From NCBI RefSeq assembly GCF_034298135.1, contig NZ_CP139575.1:434001-498000 (forward strand): a stretch of 64,000 nucleotides of DNA. Reading direction: 5' to 3'. Shown here piece after piece: positions 18,932 through 30,984 of this stretch. The DNA comes from Lactobacillus acidophilus (lineage in GTDB: Bacteria; Bacillota; Bacilli; Lactobacillales; Lactobacillaceae). The first letter of the stretch is position 1. Every line of letters begins with the position of its first letter. Below the pieces are notes generated by a model, which was given only the letters and a program-made list of their open reading frames with translations, was not told the DNA's origin and searched no databases. Position numbers and translations under genes: made by a program.

Positions 18932-19032
18932 CCATTTAATTGACTCCAGAGAGGGCCAGAAAGGTTGCTTAGTTTTTCGTATACCAAAATACGGAAAAAG
19001 GCCTGGAGTAATTAAATGCTTCAGGCTTTTTT
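18932..19032 (+). promoter_or_regulatory. Second PyrR attenuator, between pyrR and pyrB
   Basis: PyrR element CTCCAGAGAGGGCCAGAAAG (18944-18963). The terminator at 19001-19032 (GCCTGGAG / CTTCAGGC, then T run) can be replaced by pairing of ATTTAATTGACTCCAG (18934-18949) with CTGGAGTAATTAAAT (19003-19017). The mutually exclusive folds are visible directly in the sequence. Confidence 0.87.
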
Positions 19033-19049
19033 GTTAGAAAGAATAAAAA

Positions 19050-20006
19050 ATGGAAAATTTAAATCTTGTCAGTTTACCACATTTTGTGAATGTTGAAAAT
19101 TTAGATGTTGAAGAAGTTGAAGCCTTAATTAAGAGAGCAGAATACTTCAAAAAAGGCGGTGCGACCCCTCGCTTAACTACACCGGTTTATATTACCAATA
19201 TGTTCTTTGAAGATTCTAGTAGAACACACACTAGTTTTGAAATGGCTGAAAGAAAGTTAGGCTTAATAGTTATTCCATTTGATCCTGCACACTCGTCGGT
19301 TAATAAAGGTGAAACTTTATATGACACTTCTTTAATCATGGATGCGTTAGGCGTAAATATTGAAGTAATTCGTCATTCACGAAATGAATACTACAACGAT
19401 TTAATTGATTTAAAAGAACATCAACATTTAAATATGGGGATTATCAATGCAGGTGATGGTAGCGGCCAACATCCGAGTCAATGTATGCTCGATATGATGA
19501 CGATCCATGAACATTTCGGTCATTTTAAAGATTTAAAGGTAGCCATCGTCGGCGACATTACTAATTCCAGAGTAGCTAAAAGCGATATGGAACTTTTAAC
19601 TAGATTAGGTGCTAAAGTTTACTTCTCAGGTCCAAGCTATTGGTACGACAAGGAATTCGACAAGTATGGCAAGTTTGAAGAATTAGATAAATTAATCCCT
19701 GACATGGATGTTATGATGCTGCTGAGAGTACAACATGAACGCCATGCAGACGATCCTAATGAAAAAGCATTTGATGCTCAAGAATATCACGAAAAATACG
19801 GTATTAATCATAAACGCTACGAGGAATTAAAGCCGGATACGATTATCATGCATCCAGGCCCAATCAATCATGATGTCGAACTCAGCGGCAATTTGGTTGA
19901 AAGTAAGAAATGTATGTTTGTTCGTCAAATGCAAAATGGCGTCTTTATGAGAATGGCTATGATTGAAGCAGTATTACGCGGAAGAAAGCTTGGAGGACTT
20001 GAATAA
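19050..20006 (+). CDS. pyrB: Aspartate carbamoyltransferase catalytic chain
   Basis: 318 residues. It joins carbamoyl phosphate and aspartate to make carbamoyl aspartate, the committed step of pyrimidine synthesis. The carbamoyl-phosphate motif [12 protein letters not shown] and the later [10 protein letters not shown] segment are intact. No regulatory pyrI chain is present, as expected in Firmicutes. Its stop overlaps the pyrC start (TAATG). A plain AGAAAG ribosome site precedes the start, right after the attenuator terminator. Confidence 0.96.
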   Translation: MENLNLVSLPHFVNVENLDVEEVEALIKRAEYFKKGGATPRLTTPVYITNMFFEDSSRTHTSFEMAERKLGLIVIPFDPAHSSVNKGETLYDTSLIMDALGVNIEVIRHSRNEYYNDLIDLKEHQHLNMGIINAGDGSGQHPSQCMLDMMTIHEHFGHFKDLKVAIVGDITNSRVAKSDMELLTRLGAKVYFSGPSYWYDKEFDKYGKFEELDKLIPDMDVMMLLRVQHERHADDPNEKAFDAQEYHEKYGINHKRYEELKPDTIIMHPGPINHDVELSGNLVESKKCMFVRQMQNGVFMRMAMIEAVLRGRKLGGLE

Positions 20007-21282
20007 TGAAAACAGTAATTAAGAACGGTACCGTTTATCAAAATGGACGCTTAATTCATGCAGATGTTTTAATTGAAGATCAAAAAATTAAGGTAATCGG
20101 CACTAATTTAACTGGTGATAAGGAATTTGATGCAACAGGTAAATTAGTTGCTCCTGGTTTAGTTGACGTTCACGTCCACTATCGTGAACCAGGTCAAACT
20201 TACAAAGAAGATATTCGAACTGGTAGTGAAGCTGCAGCACGCGGCGGCTTTACCACTGTAGGTGCCATGCCTAACGTTACTCCTGTGCCTAATACGCCAG
20301 AATTAATGGAAAAGATGGTTAAAAAAACCAAGAAAAAGGTATCGTTCACATTTTTCAATATGGTCCAATTACTAATGATGAAACAACTGACATTATTCCA
20401 GATTACGCAGCTTTAAAAAAAGCAGGTGCTTTTGCCTTAAGTAATGACGGTCATGGTGTACAAACTGCACAAACGATGTATTTGGCAATGCAAAAAGCTA
20501 AAGCAAATAATTTGATTATTGCCACTCATGCACAAGATGATTCGTTATTTAATCACGGTATTGTAAATGAGGGAAAGAAGGCAGAAGAGTTAAATCTTCC
20601 GCCTGTAACGGAATTAGCAGAAACAACCCAGATTGCTCGGGATTTACTCTTAGCTCAAAAAACTGGTGTCCATTATCACATTTGCCATGTCTCAACTAAG
20701 ACCAGTGTTGAACTAGTACGTATGGCCAAAGCGCGTGGTATCAATGTTACTTGTGAAGTTGCCCCACACCATATTCTTTTGACTGATGATGATATTCCTA
20801 AGGACAACGGTTACTACAAGATGAATCCGCCGCTTAGAAATAAGGAAGATCAAGCAGCCTTACTAGTGGGGTTACTTGATGGCACAATTGATCTAATCGC
20901 TACCGATCATGCTCCTCATGCTAAAAAAGAAAAGCAAGGAGGAATGAAAGGTGCTGCATTTGGTATTACCGGTAGTGAAACAGCCTTTAGTACGCTTTAT
21001 ACTAAATTTGTTAAAAAAGACAAGGTCTTCACGCTAGAACAATTATTGTCATGGCTTAGCGATAAGCCAGCTGAAGCTTTCGGTTTAAAGGATGCAGGCG
21101 TACTTGAACCAGGCAAAAATGCAGACATTGCGATTTTTGACATCGAGCACGAAGCAACAATTGAAGAAAAAGATTACAAGTCAAAGGGTGTTAATACCCC
21201 GTTTACTGGGCAAAAGGTCTACGGTGAGACGGTAATGACCATGGTTAATGGCAAAGTTGTATATCAGAGAGGGACAAAGTAA
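20006..21282 (+). pseudogene. pyrC: Dihydroorotase, frameshifted
   Basis: The product cyclises carbamoyl aspartate to dihydroorotate. The first part (to about 20320) has the metal motif [11 protein letters not shown] and continues AMPNV. After a seven-A run at 20321-20327 the frame is wrong and ends at 20416. The true continuation ([17 protein letters not shown]...) runs one frame back, through HICHVSTKTS, CEVAPHH and the ATDHAPH metal Asp to 21282. One missing A fully explains it. The joined protein would be about 425 residues, normal length, with all other motifs intact. Upstream it overlaps pyrB; downstream carA starts at the next base. Mutation or sequencing error cannot be separated here. 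Confidence 0.92.
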
Positions 21283-22368
21283 ATGCGCTATTTAATTTTA
21301 GAAGACGGTAGTATCTATGCCGGTGAAGGCTTTGGTAGTGACCGTGAGACAAGCGGTGAAGTTGTTTTTACGACTGGGATGACTGGCTATCAAGAAGCAA
21401 TTACTGATCAAAGTTATGCAGACCAAATTTTAGTCTTTACTAATCCATTGATTGGTAATTACGGCATTACTTTAGCTGATTATGAATCTCTTGAACCAAG
21501 AATTAAGGGAGTAATCTGTCATCAAGTTGCTCGACGTCCAGATAGCTGGAGAATGCAAACTACTTTGCCGAAATTTTTAAAACAATTAAATATCCCGGGT
21601 ATTCAAGGAATTGATACTCGTGAATTAGTTAGAAAACTTAGAGTACATGGAACTTTGAGAGGTAAGATTGCTAATTCTAAAAACGATGCAGAAAAAATTG
21701 CTAAAATTTTGCAAACGAAGAAGATTACTCAAGGTGTAATTAGTCGAGTATCTACTAAGAGTCCATATCCAGTTCCAGGTTCTAAGCGTAACATCGTTGT
21801 GATTGACTTTGGGATTAAGCATAGTATCTTGCGTGAACTAGCTGAACGTGATTGTAATTGTATCGTTTTGCCATATACGGCAACGACTGAAGAAGTTCTT
21901 GAACTTCATCCAGATGGTGTGCTTCTTTCTAACGGCCCAGGAGATCCAGAGGAAATGAAAGATGCTGTAAAAATGGTGCAAGAAGTCGAAAAGTATGTCC
22001 CACTATTTGGTATTTGTATGGGCCATCAAGTATTTGCTCTGGCTAACGGTGCTAAAACTTATAAGATGAAATTTGGTCACCGCGGTTTCAATCATCCGGT
22101 TCGTGAAATCGCAACTGGTAATATTGGTTTCACTTCACAAAACCACGGTTATGCTGTAGATGGCGATTCAATTGATAAAGATAATTTGATGATTACCCAC
22201 GTTGAAGTAAACGATGGTACCGTTGAAGGATTGCGTCATAAGAAATATCCAGCCTTTTCAGTTCAATTTCACCCGGATGCAACTCCAGGACCACACGATG
22301 AAGATTCACTATTTGATGATTTTATGTCAATGATTGACCAAAGAAAGGAAGAAGAGCGTCATGCCTAA
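21283..22368 (+). CDS. carA: Carbamoyl-phosphate synthase small (glutaminase) subunit
   Basis: 361 residues. It hydrolyses glutamine and passes ammonia to CarB. N-terminal CarA domain, then a class I glutamine amidotransferase domain with the nucleophile-elbow GICMGHQ (Cys) and the [10 protein letters not shown] segment with the catalytic His. It starts at the base after the pyrC stop, so it relies on coupling. It overlaps carB by eight bases. Being in the PyrR operon, it is the pyrimidine-specific copy. Confidence 0.96.
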   Translation: MRYLILEDGSIYAGEGFGSDRETSGEVVFTTGMTGYQEAITDQSYADQILVFTNPLIGNYGITLADYESLEPRIKGVICHQVARRPDSWRMQTTLPKFLKQLNIPGIQGIDTRELVRKLRVHGTLRGKIANSKNDAEKIAKILQTKKITQGVISRVSTKSPYPVPGSKRNIVVIDFGIKHSILRELAERDCNCIVLPYTATTEEVLELHPDGVLLSNGPGDPEEMKDAVKMVQEVEKYVPLFGICMGHQVFALANGAKTYKMKFGHRGFNHPVREIATGNIGFTSQNHGYAVDGDSIDKDNLMITHVEVNDGTVEGLRHKKYPAFSVQFHPDATPGPHDEDSLFDDFMSMIDQRKEEERHA

Positions 22369-25300
22369 GAGAAAAGATATTCATAAGATTATGGTGATTG
22401 GTTCTGGTCCAATTATTATTGGTCAGGCTGCGGAATTCGACTATTCTGGTACCCAGGCTTGTCTTGCTCTTCGAGAAGAAGGTTATCAAGTGGTGTTAGT
22501 TAACTCTAACCCAGCTACGATCATGACGGATACAACTATTGCAGATAAGGTTTATATTGAACCTTTAACTGTTGATTCAATTTCAAGAATTATTCGTCAA
22601 GAATATCCAGACGCTATCTTACCAACCTTGGGCGGTCAAGTAGGTTTAAATATGGCTTTAGCCTTGGCTAAGACTGGCATTTTGGATGAACTTAACATCG
22701 AATTATTAGGAACTAAGCTTAAGTCAATTGAGCAAGCCGAAGATCGTGAACAATTTAAGAATTTATGTAAAGAATTAGGTGAACCAGTTCCACCATCTAA
22801 GACTGTGAATACAGTTGAAGCTGCCGTAGAATTTGGGGATGAAATTGGTTATCCAATCATCGTACGTCCGGCCTTCACGATGGGTGGTACCGGTGGTGGT
22901 ATCTGTCATAACCGCAAAGAACTAGCTGAAATTGCTAAAAATGGTTTGGAACTTTCACCAGTAACTGAATGTTTGATTGAAAAATCAATTGCCGGTTATA
23001 AAGAAATTGAGTTTGAAGTAATGCGCGATCATGATGATAATGCAATGATCGTTTGTTGTATGGAAAACTTTGACCCGGTTGGTATTCATACTGGTGATTC
23101 TATCGTCTTTTCACCAAGTCAAACTTTGTCAGATAAAGAATATCAAATGTTGCGGGATTGTTCGTTGAAATTAATCAGAGCATTGAAGATTGAAGGGGGA
23201 TGCAATGTGCAACTTGCCCTTGATCCTAACAGCTTTGATTATGACGTAATTGAAGTTAACCCAAGAGTATCCAGATCTAGTGCTTTGGCTTCTAAGGCAA
23301 CAGGTTATCCGATTGCTAAGATGGCTGCAAAGATTGCGGTGGGGATGACACTTGATGAAATTAAGAATCCAGTAACTGGAACTACCTATGCAGAGTTTGA
23401 ACCAGCATTAGATTATGTCGTCTGCAAGATTCCTCGCTGGCCATTTGATAAATTCCAAAAAGCCGATCGAACTTTGGGTACACAAATGAAGGCTACTGGT
23501 GAAGTAATGGCCATTGGGCGTACAGCTGAAGAAGCAATGCAAAAGGCGGTAAGATCACTTGAAATTGATGAAAAGGATCTTTATTCTGAAGAAGCTCATC
23601 GAGCAAGCGATGATAAGTTAGAACAAAAATTGGTTAAAGCCCAAGACGACCGTTTATTCTATTTGGCAGAAGCATTTAGACGTGGCTATTCATTAGAAGA
23701 TGTGCACGAATTAACTAAGATTAATTTTTACTTCTTAGATATCGTTAAGCACATGATTGAAATGGAAAAAGAGCTCAAAGAAAATAAAGATGAAGTAGAT
23801 ATTTTGCGCTTAGCTAAGAAATATGGGTTCAGTGATCCAACTATTGCCAACTTATGGGGTGAAACTGCAGATGAAGTAAGAGACTTCAGAAAAGCACATG
23901 GGATTATCCCGGTTTATAAGATGGTCGATACCTGTGCAGCTGAATTTGAATCACAAACGCCATACTTCTACTCAACTTACGATGCAGAAAATGAATCACA
24001 TCGATCAGGTAAAAAGTCGGTTATTGTTATTGGCTCTGGTCCAATTAGAATAGGTCAAGGGGTAGAGTTTGACTATGCAACTGTACACTGCGTCAAAGCT
24101 TTGCAAAAAATGGGTTATGAAGCAATCGTAATTAACTCTAATCCAGAAACTGTTTCAACTGACTTTTCAGTATCTGATAAGCTTTACTTCGAACCATTAA
24201 CGCTTGAAGATGTCCTAAATGTCTGCGATTTGGAAGAGCCGGAGGGTGTGATTGTACAATTCGGTGGTCAAACTTCAATTAACTTGGCTGCTGGTCTTGA
24301 AGCACACGGTGTTAAGATCTTGGGTACCACAGTTAAGGATGTTAACCGTGCAGAAGATCGTAAGTTGTTCGATGACATTATTAAGGAATTGAAGCTTAAC
24401 CAACCTCAAGGGTTAACCGCAACTACACATGAAGGAGTTATTGAAGCTGCGGAAAAACTGGGTTATCCAGTCTTGGTTCGTCCAAGTTATGTCTTAGGCG
24501 GCAAGGCAATGGAGATCGTCTATAATAAGAAGGAACTTGAAGAATACTTGCAGGATCACGTTGATATTGCTGCAGATCACCCAATCTTAGTTGATGATTA
24601 CTTGGATGGCCGTGAATGTGATGTTGATGCAATTAGTGACGGGTACGATGTTCTCTTGCCAGGAATTATGGAGCACATTGAACATGCTGGTGTTCACTCA
24701 GGTGACTCAATGGCAGTTTATCCACCACAAACTTTCACTGATGAAATTAAAGAAAAGATTACTGAAGTGACTAAGAAGTTAGCCTTAACTTTAAATTGTG
24801 TGGGAATTATGAACATTCAATTTATTGTTAGAGACGGTGAAGTCTATGTCATCGAAGTAAACCCACGTGCAAGTAGAACTGTACCGTTCTTAAGTAAGAT
24901 TACCGGAATTGAAATGGCACAGGTAGCTACAAGAGTAATTATGGGTGAAAGCTTGAAGGAGCAAGGTTATGGTGATGGATTGGCATCAGAACCAGACATG
25001 ATTTCGGTTAAGGCACCGGTCTTCAGTTTCAGTAAATTAGCTGATGTTGACTCATACTTAGGACCAGAAATGAAGTCAACTGGTGAAGTAATGGGCAGTG
25101 ACCATACTTTTGCCAAGGCATTATACAAGGCCTTTGCTGGAGCTAAGATGCAACTACCTGAAAATGGTAATGTACTACTTACAATTGAAGATAGAGATAA
25201 GGATAAAATTTTGCCAATTGCTAAACGTTTTGCCAGAATTGGTTATCGTATCTTTGCAACAAAGGGTACAGCTGACTTCTTAAAAAAGAACGACTTACAT

Positions 25301-25549
25301 GTAGATCTAGTAACTAAGGTCCATGAAGATGAACAAGCTGATGATAACATCTTGAATGAATTGAGAAACAATAAGATTGACTTGGTTATTAATACAATGG
25401 GTCATGATATTGAAAAGAATTCTGATGGCTTTATTATTAGACAGATGGCTATTCAGCAAAATGTACCGTTATTAACGGCATTAGATACTGCAGATGCGCT
25501 ATTGACGGCACTTGAGAATAGATCTTTTGCAACAGATGCATTGCAATAA
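22361..25549 (+). CDS. carB: Carbamoyl-phosphate synthase large subunit
   Basis: 1,062 residues, full length. It makes carbamoyl phosphate from bicarbonate, ammonia and two ATP. Two homologous ATP-grasp halves begin with [18 protein letters not shown] and [17 protein letters not shown], followed by the C-terminal MGS-like allosteric domain (about the last 130 residues) where UMP-type effectors bind in relatives. The start MPKRKD at 22361 is preferred over an in-frame start nine codons upstream inside carA, because GGAAG precedes it and family proteins begin MPKR. Last gene of the operon, ended by a terminator. Confidence 0.96.
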   Translation: MPKRKDIHKIMVIGSGPIIIGQAAEFDYSGTQACLALREEGYQVVLVNSNPATIMTDTTIADKVYIEPLTVDSISRIIRQEYPDAILPTLGGQVGLNMALALAKTGILDELNIELLGTKLKSIEQAEDREQFKNLCKELGEPVPPSKTVNTVEAAVEFGDEIGYPIIVRPAFTMGGTGGGICHNRKELAEIAKNGLELSPVTECLIEKSIAGYKEIEFEVMRDHDDNAMIVCCMENFDPVGIHTGDSIVFSPSQTLSDKEYQMLRDCSLKLIRALKIEGGCNVQLALDPNSFDYDVIEVNPRVSRSSALASKATGYPIAKMAAKIAVGMTLDEIKNPVTGTTYAEFEPALDYVVCKIPRWPFDKFQKADRTLGTQMKATGEVMAIGRTAEEAMQKAVRSLEIDEKDLYSEEAHRASDDKLEQKLVKAQDDRLFYLAEAFRRGYSLEDVHELTKINFYFLDIVKHMIEMEKELKENKDEVDILRLAKKYGFSDPTIANLWGETADEVRDFRKAHGIIPVYKMVDTCAAEFESQTPYFYSTYDAENESHRSGKKSVIVIGSGPIRIGQGVEFDYATVHCVKALQKMGYEAIVINSNPETVSTDFSVSDKLYFEPLTLEDVLNVCDLEEPEGVIVQFGGQTSINLAAGLEAHGVKILGTTVKDVNRAEDRKLFDDIIKELKLNQPQGLTATTHEGVIEAAEKLGYPVLVRPSYVLGGKAMEIVYNKKELEEYLQDHVDIAADHPILVDDYLDGRECDVDAISDGYDVLLPGIMEHIEHAGVHSGDSMAVYPPQTFTDEIKEKITEVTKKLALTLNCVGIMNIQFIVRDGEVYVIEVNPRASRTVPFLSKITGIEMAQVATRVIMGESLKEQGYGDGLASEPDMISVKAPVFSFSKLADVDSYLGPEMKSTGEVMGSDHTFAKALYKAFAGAKMQLPENGNVLLTIEDRDKDKILPIAKRFARIGYRIFATKGTADFLKKNDLHVDLVTKVHEDEQADDNILNELRNNKIDLVINTMGHDIEKNSDGFIIRQMAIQQNVPLLTALDTADALLTALENRSFATDALQ

Positions 25550-25570
25550 AATGAAATAGATATTGAGGAT

Positions 25571-25600
25571 AAGACTTTCTGGAGAAAGAAAGTCTTATTT
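25571..25600 (+). terminator. Terminator of the pyr operon
   Basis: AAGACTTTCT / AGAAAGTCTT stem, then A and a T run, shortly after carB. Confidence 0.85.
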
Positions 25601-25639
25601 TTTTGCAAATAAAATTACAAAAGGTATTTAATTTATAAA

Positions 25640-25892
25640 ATAACAATGATACAATAGTCAATGTACTTATGTAACAATATATGTAGGGGATTAAAATAAC
25701 AAAAACACTATTTAAGGATATAAATGAGCATATATGGAACTGTGAAGCTGTAGTTCATTGTATAATGTACTTAGATAAGAAGCTTTGAGTTCACATAGGA
25801 GAACTAGAGCTTCTTTTGTGTTTTTATGGTTAATAACTGTAATTACATATTATGTTCAGATATACATACGGAGTTAAAAAGGAGAAATAGTT
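25640..25892 (+). other. Leader of the YSIRK adhesin gene: promoters, small ORF and hairpin
   Basis: No ordinary gene. A TACAAT box at 25651-25656 and a consensus TATAAT at 25761-25766 are candidate -10 elements. Between them, ATG 25724 opens an eight-codon frame (MSIYGTVKL) after AAGGATA. A long imperfect hairpin AGAAGCTTTGAGTTC / GAACTAGAGCTTCT ending in TTTT (25778-25818) looks like a terminator within the leader, so attenuation is possible if the upstream promoter is used. A strong AAAAGGAG precedes the adhesin ATG. Confidence 0.4.
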
Positions 25893-28800
25893 ATGAGAAG
25901 AGACTTACACAATTTAGACGTAGGGGACGTTAAAGAAAAACAACGTTTTTCAATTCGCAAGTTAACTGTAGGTACTGCTAGTGTATTGCTGGGTACTACA
26001 TTCTTGTTTGGTGCAGGTCAGACTGCTTACGCTGATACTACTGCTTCAGGTGCTATTACTAGTGAAGATTCCCAAAACCAAATTGGGGGGTAGAAGTTAG
26101 CCATACACCTCAAGCTCCTGCAGAAGCAAAGAGTTCTACGGAAGGTAGAACTACCTCAACTCAAGAAATTAATAATAAGAAGACTGAATCATTAGAAAAG
26201 AAGGACCAATCTGTTGGTTCTACCGCAACAGATAATAAAGAAGAACAAAAGACTTCCTTAGAAAACAAGAGTGAAGCAAATAAGACTAGTGAATCTAAAG
26301 TTGAAAAGGCAAATCCAGTAGAAGTTAAATCTGAGTCTCACAAAGATTTAACTTCTGATAAGAAGGGGATTGAAACTCAAGAGATTCAAACTCAAGCTCT
26401 CAAATTAGCTAGTACAACTCCACTTTCAGCTAAAGCTTTAACTGAAAGTAAAGCGCAAGATGACCTTTCAGCTACTATTAATTTAAACTGGACTAATGAA
26501 AACGGAGAGACAGAAAATCTTCCAAGCATTACTTATAAAGGTAAAAATGATGATACTCTTCAAGATGTAGGTAAATACATTCAAGGTTTAATAACTACAG
26601 ATAATTCAAAGTATGAAGTTTCCCCATTAGTATCAACGCCTAAAGATTCGGGAGATTATTTAAGTGGAAATACTGAAGACAGTATCACTGATCCTAGTAT
26701 GAAATTAGCCTATGACGATTGGCGTAAAAATAAAGAAAAGAATTATCCTTTTGCGGGTTACACTGTAGAGATTGATTCATTATCGAATGCTCCATTAACA
26801 AATGGAGGTACCTACACTATCAATTTGGGAACCGAAACTCGCCTTTATAATGAACCATATTGGGTAATAACTTCACGCACTATTCATTATGTAAAATATG
26901 GTCTAACCGGTTCTGATAGTGTTGCTTCTCCAGATGTGATCCAGGAAGGTCATTCAAATGTAACCAGTTCTAAAAATAATCCAGTGGTAAATAACTTTAA
27001 TTTAGAAAAAGATGGTCATCACTATGTGAGTTATGAAACGGTTCAAAGATCGTATAATGTAGCTTCTGGTATTCCTGATGGGATGACAGATAATAAAGGT
27101 AATATGAATTCTATTATTATCTTTGATGGACAGATAAACCCAACTATTACTGATTGGGTTACTCCAGATCCTGATGTAACTCAAACCAAATCACCGGGCA
27201 AGAATCTTTCTAATAAAATTCCAACAAATGGTGAATCTTACAATTACCTCTATAGAAAGTTCTATCATCATAACTATTATGATAAAGATGGTAACTTCCA
27301 TCAGAAGACATATCTTCCTAATAATGAAGGAGAGCCAATTACTATTACTTACTACCACAACCAACCTGTAGATCTTTCATTTGAAGATATTTCAAAGATT
27401 GATCCTCAAGATTTAAGTGGGAGCAACTATTCTGCTACTAACGAATTAACGACAAAGAACGATGATAGTAATCAATACAATGTTTACGATGCATCAAATG
27501 GTACTAAAAGTTTAAGTCAAGTAATTAGTGATATTGAAGCGAAAGGTTACAAGCTTGTTTCAATTACTAACGATGACGATGATTCTCAAACCGACTTGAA
27601 GGGCAACAGTTCAATTGATTTAATCTATAACAAAGATGGTGTTTGGAAGAGTGCAACTGGTGGGGATAATGCTGATAACTTGATTCATAAGCGCTACACT
27701 ATCAAGTTTGTTCATGACGTAAAACCTACAACTAAAAATACTTCTGTAAGCCGTAACATTCACTATGTGGCTGACGAAGGCAATAGCAAGTATGAAGTAT
27801 TGAAGAATCCTGATACTCAAACTGTTAACTTTGAACGTACTGCTTATATTGATCAAGTTACTAAGCAAGAAGTTATTAAGAATGCAGATGGTACTTACAG
27901 TGAATTACCAGCTGACTTCAAGCCAACTTGGAAAGCTGTTGGAACTGATAACTTTGATAAAATCCAAAAGGATAGATTTAACAAGGATGAAGGTAAGGTT
28001 CCTGGCGTTTGGGAAATTGAACGTGCTAACTATGATGATCCAGAGGGAACTCAATTAACGGATAACTTTGCTCCTAAAGTTGCAAATGTTGATGCTGCTA
28101 AGACTTATAATGATATTTATCTTGTTTACAAACAAAAAGCTCAATATAATATTCACTACATTGATGTTAATGGTGTAGAAGATAAAAACACTTATACTCC
28201 AACTGACGGTTATGAACTTACCGATCATTTAGTTCCTAACGTTGGTGAAGGTAAAGGTATCTTTATTGGCGACACTCCAGATGCTACGCAGAAGTTATGG
28301 AGCCCAGCAGACTACGAAAAGGCTGGATATGTTTTAGTTGGTTTATCTGATAATGCCAAAGGCGATTTACTCGGTAAGCAAACCTTAACTAAGGACGTTC
28401 AAGATCAATACGTTTACTTGAGGCATGCAATCACCCCTTCAACTGATAAGACACCTAAAGAAGACGTGAAGGCCGAAACTGTCAGTCAAGTACGTACTAT
28501 TTCATATCGGGATGCTGAAACTGGTGAAAAGATTACAGATGAATTAAAGAAGTACGGTATTACTGCTAATGTTCCTGACATTACGCAAACTATCGATTAT
28601 GTTCGTGTGCCTCTTTATGATGCATTTAAGGGTATGTTTTTAGGCTTTGCAGCAATTCAAACTGATGCAAAAGGTTTTGCTAAGCTTGATAGTAACGGTA
28701 AACCAGAGATCAAGAAAGATACTAATGGCCAACCAATTATTGCTACTCGAGATGATAAGGCATCATGGGTTCCAACTGGTGAACATACTGACTATCCAGA

Positions 28801-29845
28801 ACAAGGCTCACCTGATTTAACTAAGTATGGGTATGTAAAGGAAAGCTCATTAGAACAAAAGACTAATAACAAGGATGGCGCACAGGTAGATGCTAAAGAC
28901 GGTGACCCAACTCAATCCGGTGGCCACGTGGATGTTTACTACTTCCACGAACAAGAAGATATCACTTATGTGAATCCGAAGTTTAATATTGACCAAAAGG
29001 ATCTTGAAAAGACCTTTAAAAGAACGATTATCTACCGTGGTACCAAAGACGGTCATACTTATGAAGATGTAAATGGTTCACCAGATGGCACTCATAAGTA
29101 TGTTCAGACTACCACCTTTACTCGTAAGGCGATTGTAGATGCAGTAACGAAAAAAGTGATTAAATATACTCCTTGGACATCAACTAAAACAACTTTAGTA
29201 GAAGTTATTTCTAAGACACCTACTGAAGTGGGTTATGACAATGTTGATATTAAATCAGTTTCTGCACGTACTGTTGATCCAGATAAGGATCCAGAAGATT
29301 TAGGTACAACAGTTGTAACTTATACTGTCAACCCAACTCCAACACCTGAACCAAATCCAGGTAATGGCGGTAACACCAGCGATGGTGGAAATACTCCTGA
29401 TGGAGGCTCAGAACAACCAAATAATCCTGGTAACAACAATGAAGTTCCAGGTAACCCGGGCGGTGACAATGAAACACCTAAGGAAACTCCAACTCCTAAG
29501 GATGATAAGACTACACCAGAAAAACCAGATGAACATGACGATTTGAAATTGAAGTCACCTGACGAACATAACCATACTCCAAAGAAGGAAGTTAACAAGA
29601 CTTCAAATAATACTCCACGTAGCGAACGCTGGAACTCAAACAAATCTCCTAAATCAGAAAACGTAAATAATGTAACAGGTTCTAATTCCGCAGTTAAATC
29701 TACCAATAGTCCTGAAACAGTAAAGGAAAATACTTTACCGCAGACTGGTTAAAAGGAAACTAAAGCTTCAATGTTTGGCTTAGTTGCACTTTCAGTCGCA
29801 GGATTGCTTTCAGTTCTTGTTTTAGACCGTAAGAAGAAAAATTAA
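25893..29845 (+). pseudogene. YSIRK-signal, LPQTG surface adhesin with Mub-like repeats, disrupted twice
   Basis: The first 66 codons give a YSIRK-type signal peptide (RFSIRKLTVGTASVLLG...). The frame then ends at TAG 26091 after a run of six G (26085-26090); one more G would restore the frame. That frame stays open from about 26081 through a Lys/Glu/Ser-rich region and Mub-type domains (with D-x-V-T-K motifs) to LPQTG. Directly after LPQTG comes TAA (29750-29752), and the same frame then continues KETKASMFGLVALSVAGLL...DRKKKN to a second stop at 29845: the expected membrane helix and charged tail. So the gene has both a frameshift and a nonsense codon that would remove the wall anchor. The intact ancestor would be about 1,316 residues. 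Ligand unknown; mucus or matrix binding is likely by family. Confidence 0.85.
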
Positions 29846-29852
29846 ATCAGAA

Positions 29853-29893
29853 GATGAAGGGTCAAGTAATAATTACTCGATCCTTTTTCTTTT
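29853..29893 (+). terminator. Terminator of the disrupted adhesin gene
   Basis: AGGGTC-AGTAA / TTACT-GATCCT imperfect stem, then T-rich tail. Confidence 0.7.
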
Positions 29894-29935
29894 CATCTCA
29901 AATCATTAGTACGTTCCCTTATTTTTCGTTTGTGC

Positions 29936-29949
29936 TGAAAATGCTTTCA
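29936..29949 (+). promoter_or_regulatory. Catabolite-responsive element (cre) upstream of the GlcU-like gene
   Basis: TGAAAATGCTTTCA has symmetrical TGAAA / TTTCA arms and differs from the cre consensus only at the central CG. It overlaps the promoter region, so CcpA control is likely. Confidence 0.6.
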
Positions 29950-29962
29950 CTGTTAGAATGCT

Positions 29963-29982
29963 TTTTGTAACCTTTTACAAAA
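29963..29982 (+). promoter_or_regulatory. Perfect inverted repeat in the GlcU leader, probable operator
   Basis: TTTTGTAA and TTACAAAA, eight-base perfect arms with a four-base spacer, sit between the likely promoter and the ribosome site. The T-free tail argues against a terminator, so a repressor site is the better reading. The repressor is not identified. Confidence 0.5.
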
Positions 29983-30001
29983 CAATAGGGGAGAAAAATT
30001 G

Positions 30002-30865
30002 ATGAGTTATTTATTTCTATTTATTCCCGCAATCGGATGGGGACTTATGCCACTATTCGTTGCAGGGGTCAAGAAGAGTAATATTTACCACCAAATCGTA
30101 GGGTCAGTATTAGGCGCATTTTTATTTGGTATCGTAGTATTCTTGATTAAGCGTCCGGAATTTAACGCTACATCATTCTTACTTGCAATGGTGGCCGGTG
30201 CTTCATGGGTAGTTGGTCAGTGTGGTCAGTATTACAGTTACGCAAAGGTTGGGGTTTCAGAAACCATGCCGATCTCAACTGGTTTACAACTGATCGGTGT
30301 ACCACTTGTTGGGGTCTTAATTTTTGGCGAATGGGCAAGTACACAAGCTAAATTGTTTGGCTTCCTTGGTATTCTGGCATTAATTATCGGTGTAGCATTT
30401 ACTTCTTTAACCGATAAGGGTACCGCAGAAGGTGGTAAGAAGAATCAGACTACTACTATGATTGTTTTATTTTTGACCACCTTAGGTTACATTGCTTCAA
30501 GTTCTATTCCAAAGGCTTTAAAAGGCGATGGAGTAATGATTTTCCTAGGTCAAACAATCGGTATGTTGATCGCAACTCTCGTTTACATCGTTGCTTCTAA
30601 GCAACTTAAAGTCTTTAAGGAAAAAGAAAGTTATCAAGTTATTCCAGCCGGTGTAATCTTTGCGATTGCTGCACTTTCATACATCATTTCTGTACAAATG
30701 AATGGTGTTAACTTGGCATTCGTTATGTCACAACTTTGTGTAGTTATTTCAACTCTTGGTGGTATTATTTTCTTACATGAAAAGAAGACTAAGAAGGGCT
30801 ACATTTATACAGTGATCGGTTTAGTACTGATCGTTGCTGGTGCAATTTTAACTTCAGTATTTTAG
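30002..30865 (+). CDS. GlcU-like sugar uptake protein (DMT superfamily, ten helices)
   Basis: 287 residues with ten hydrophobic helices, typical of the glucose/ribose uptake (GRP) family that includes GlcU and RbsU. These are proton- or gradient-driven sugar importers that work without phosphorylation. Typical features are the PAIGWGLMPLF start and the PISTGLQLIGVPLVG repeat-like helices. ATG 30002 is used rather than the TTG immediately before it because AGGGGAG is correctly spaced for the ATG. A cre and an inverted repeat lie upstream, so sugar-dependent control is expected. The exact sugar cannot be read from the sequence. Confidence 0.85.
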   Translation: MSYLFLFIPAIGWGLMPLFVAGVKKSNIYHQIVGSVLGAFLFGIVVFLIKRPEFNATSFLLAMVAGASWVVGQCGQYYSYAKVGVSETMPISTGLQLIGVPLVGVLIFGEWASTQAKLFGFLGILALIIGVAFTSLTDKGTAEGGKKNQTTTMIVLFLTTLGYIASSSIPKALKGDGVMIFLGQTIGMLIATLVYIVASKQLKVFKEKESYQVIPAGVIFAIAALSYIISVQMNGVNLAFVMSQLCVVISTLGGIIFLHEKKTKKGYIYTVIGLVLIVAGAILTSVF

Positions 30866-30871
30866 AAAATA

Positions 30872-30906
30872 GAGTGTTAGATGTTTTTACGTCTAACACC
30901 TTTTTT
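30872..30906 (+). terminator. Terminator of the GlcU-like gene
   Basis: GTGTTAGA / TCTAACAC arms followed by CC and a T run. Confidence 0.85.
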
Positions 30907-30984
30907 AATGTAAAAGAAATAAATTATAGAGAATTTTGCATTAAAATAGATAGTGAGGGAGAAATTATCAAAGGAGAAATTTCT

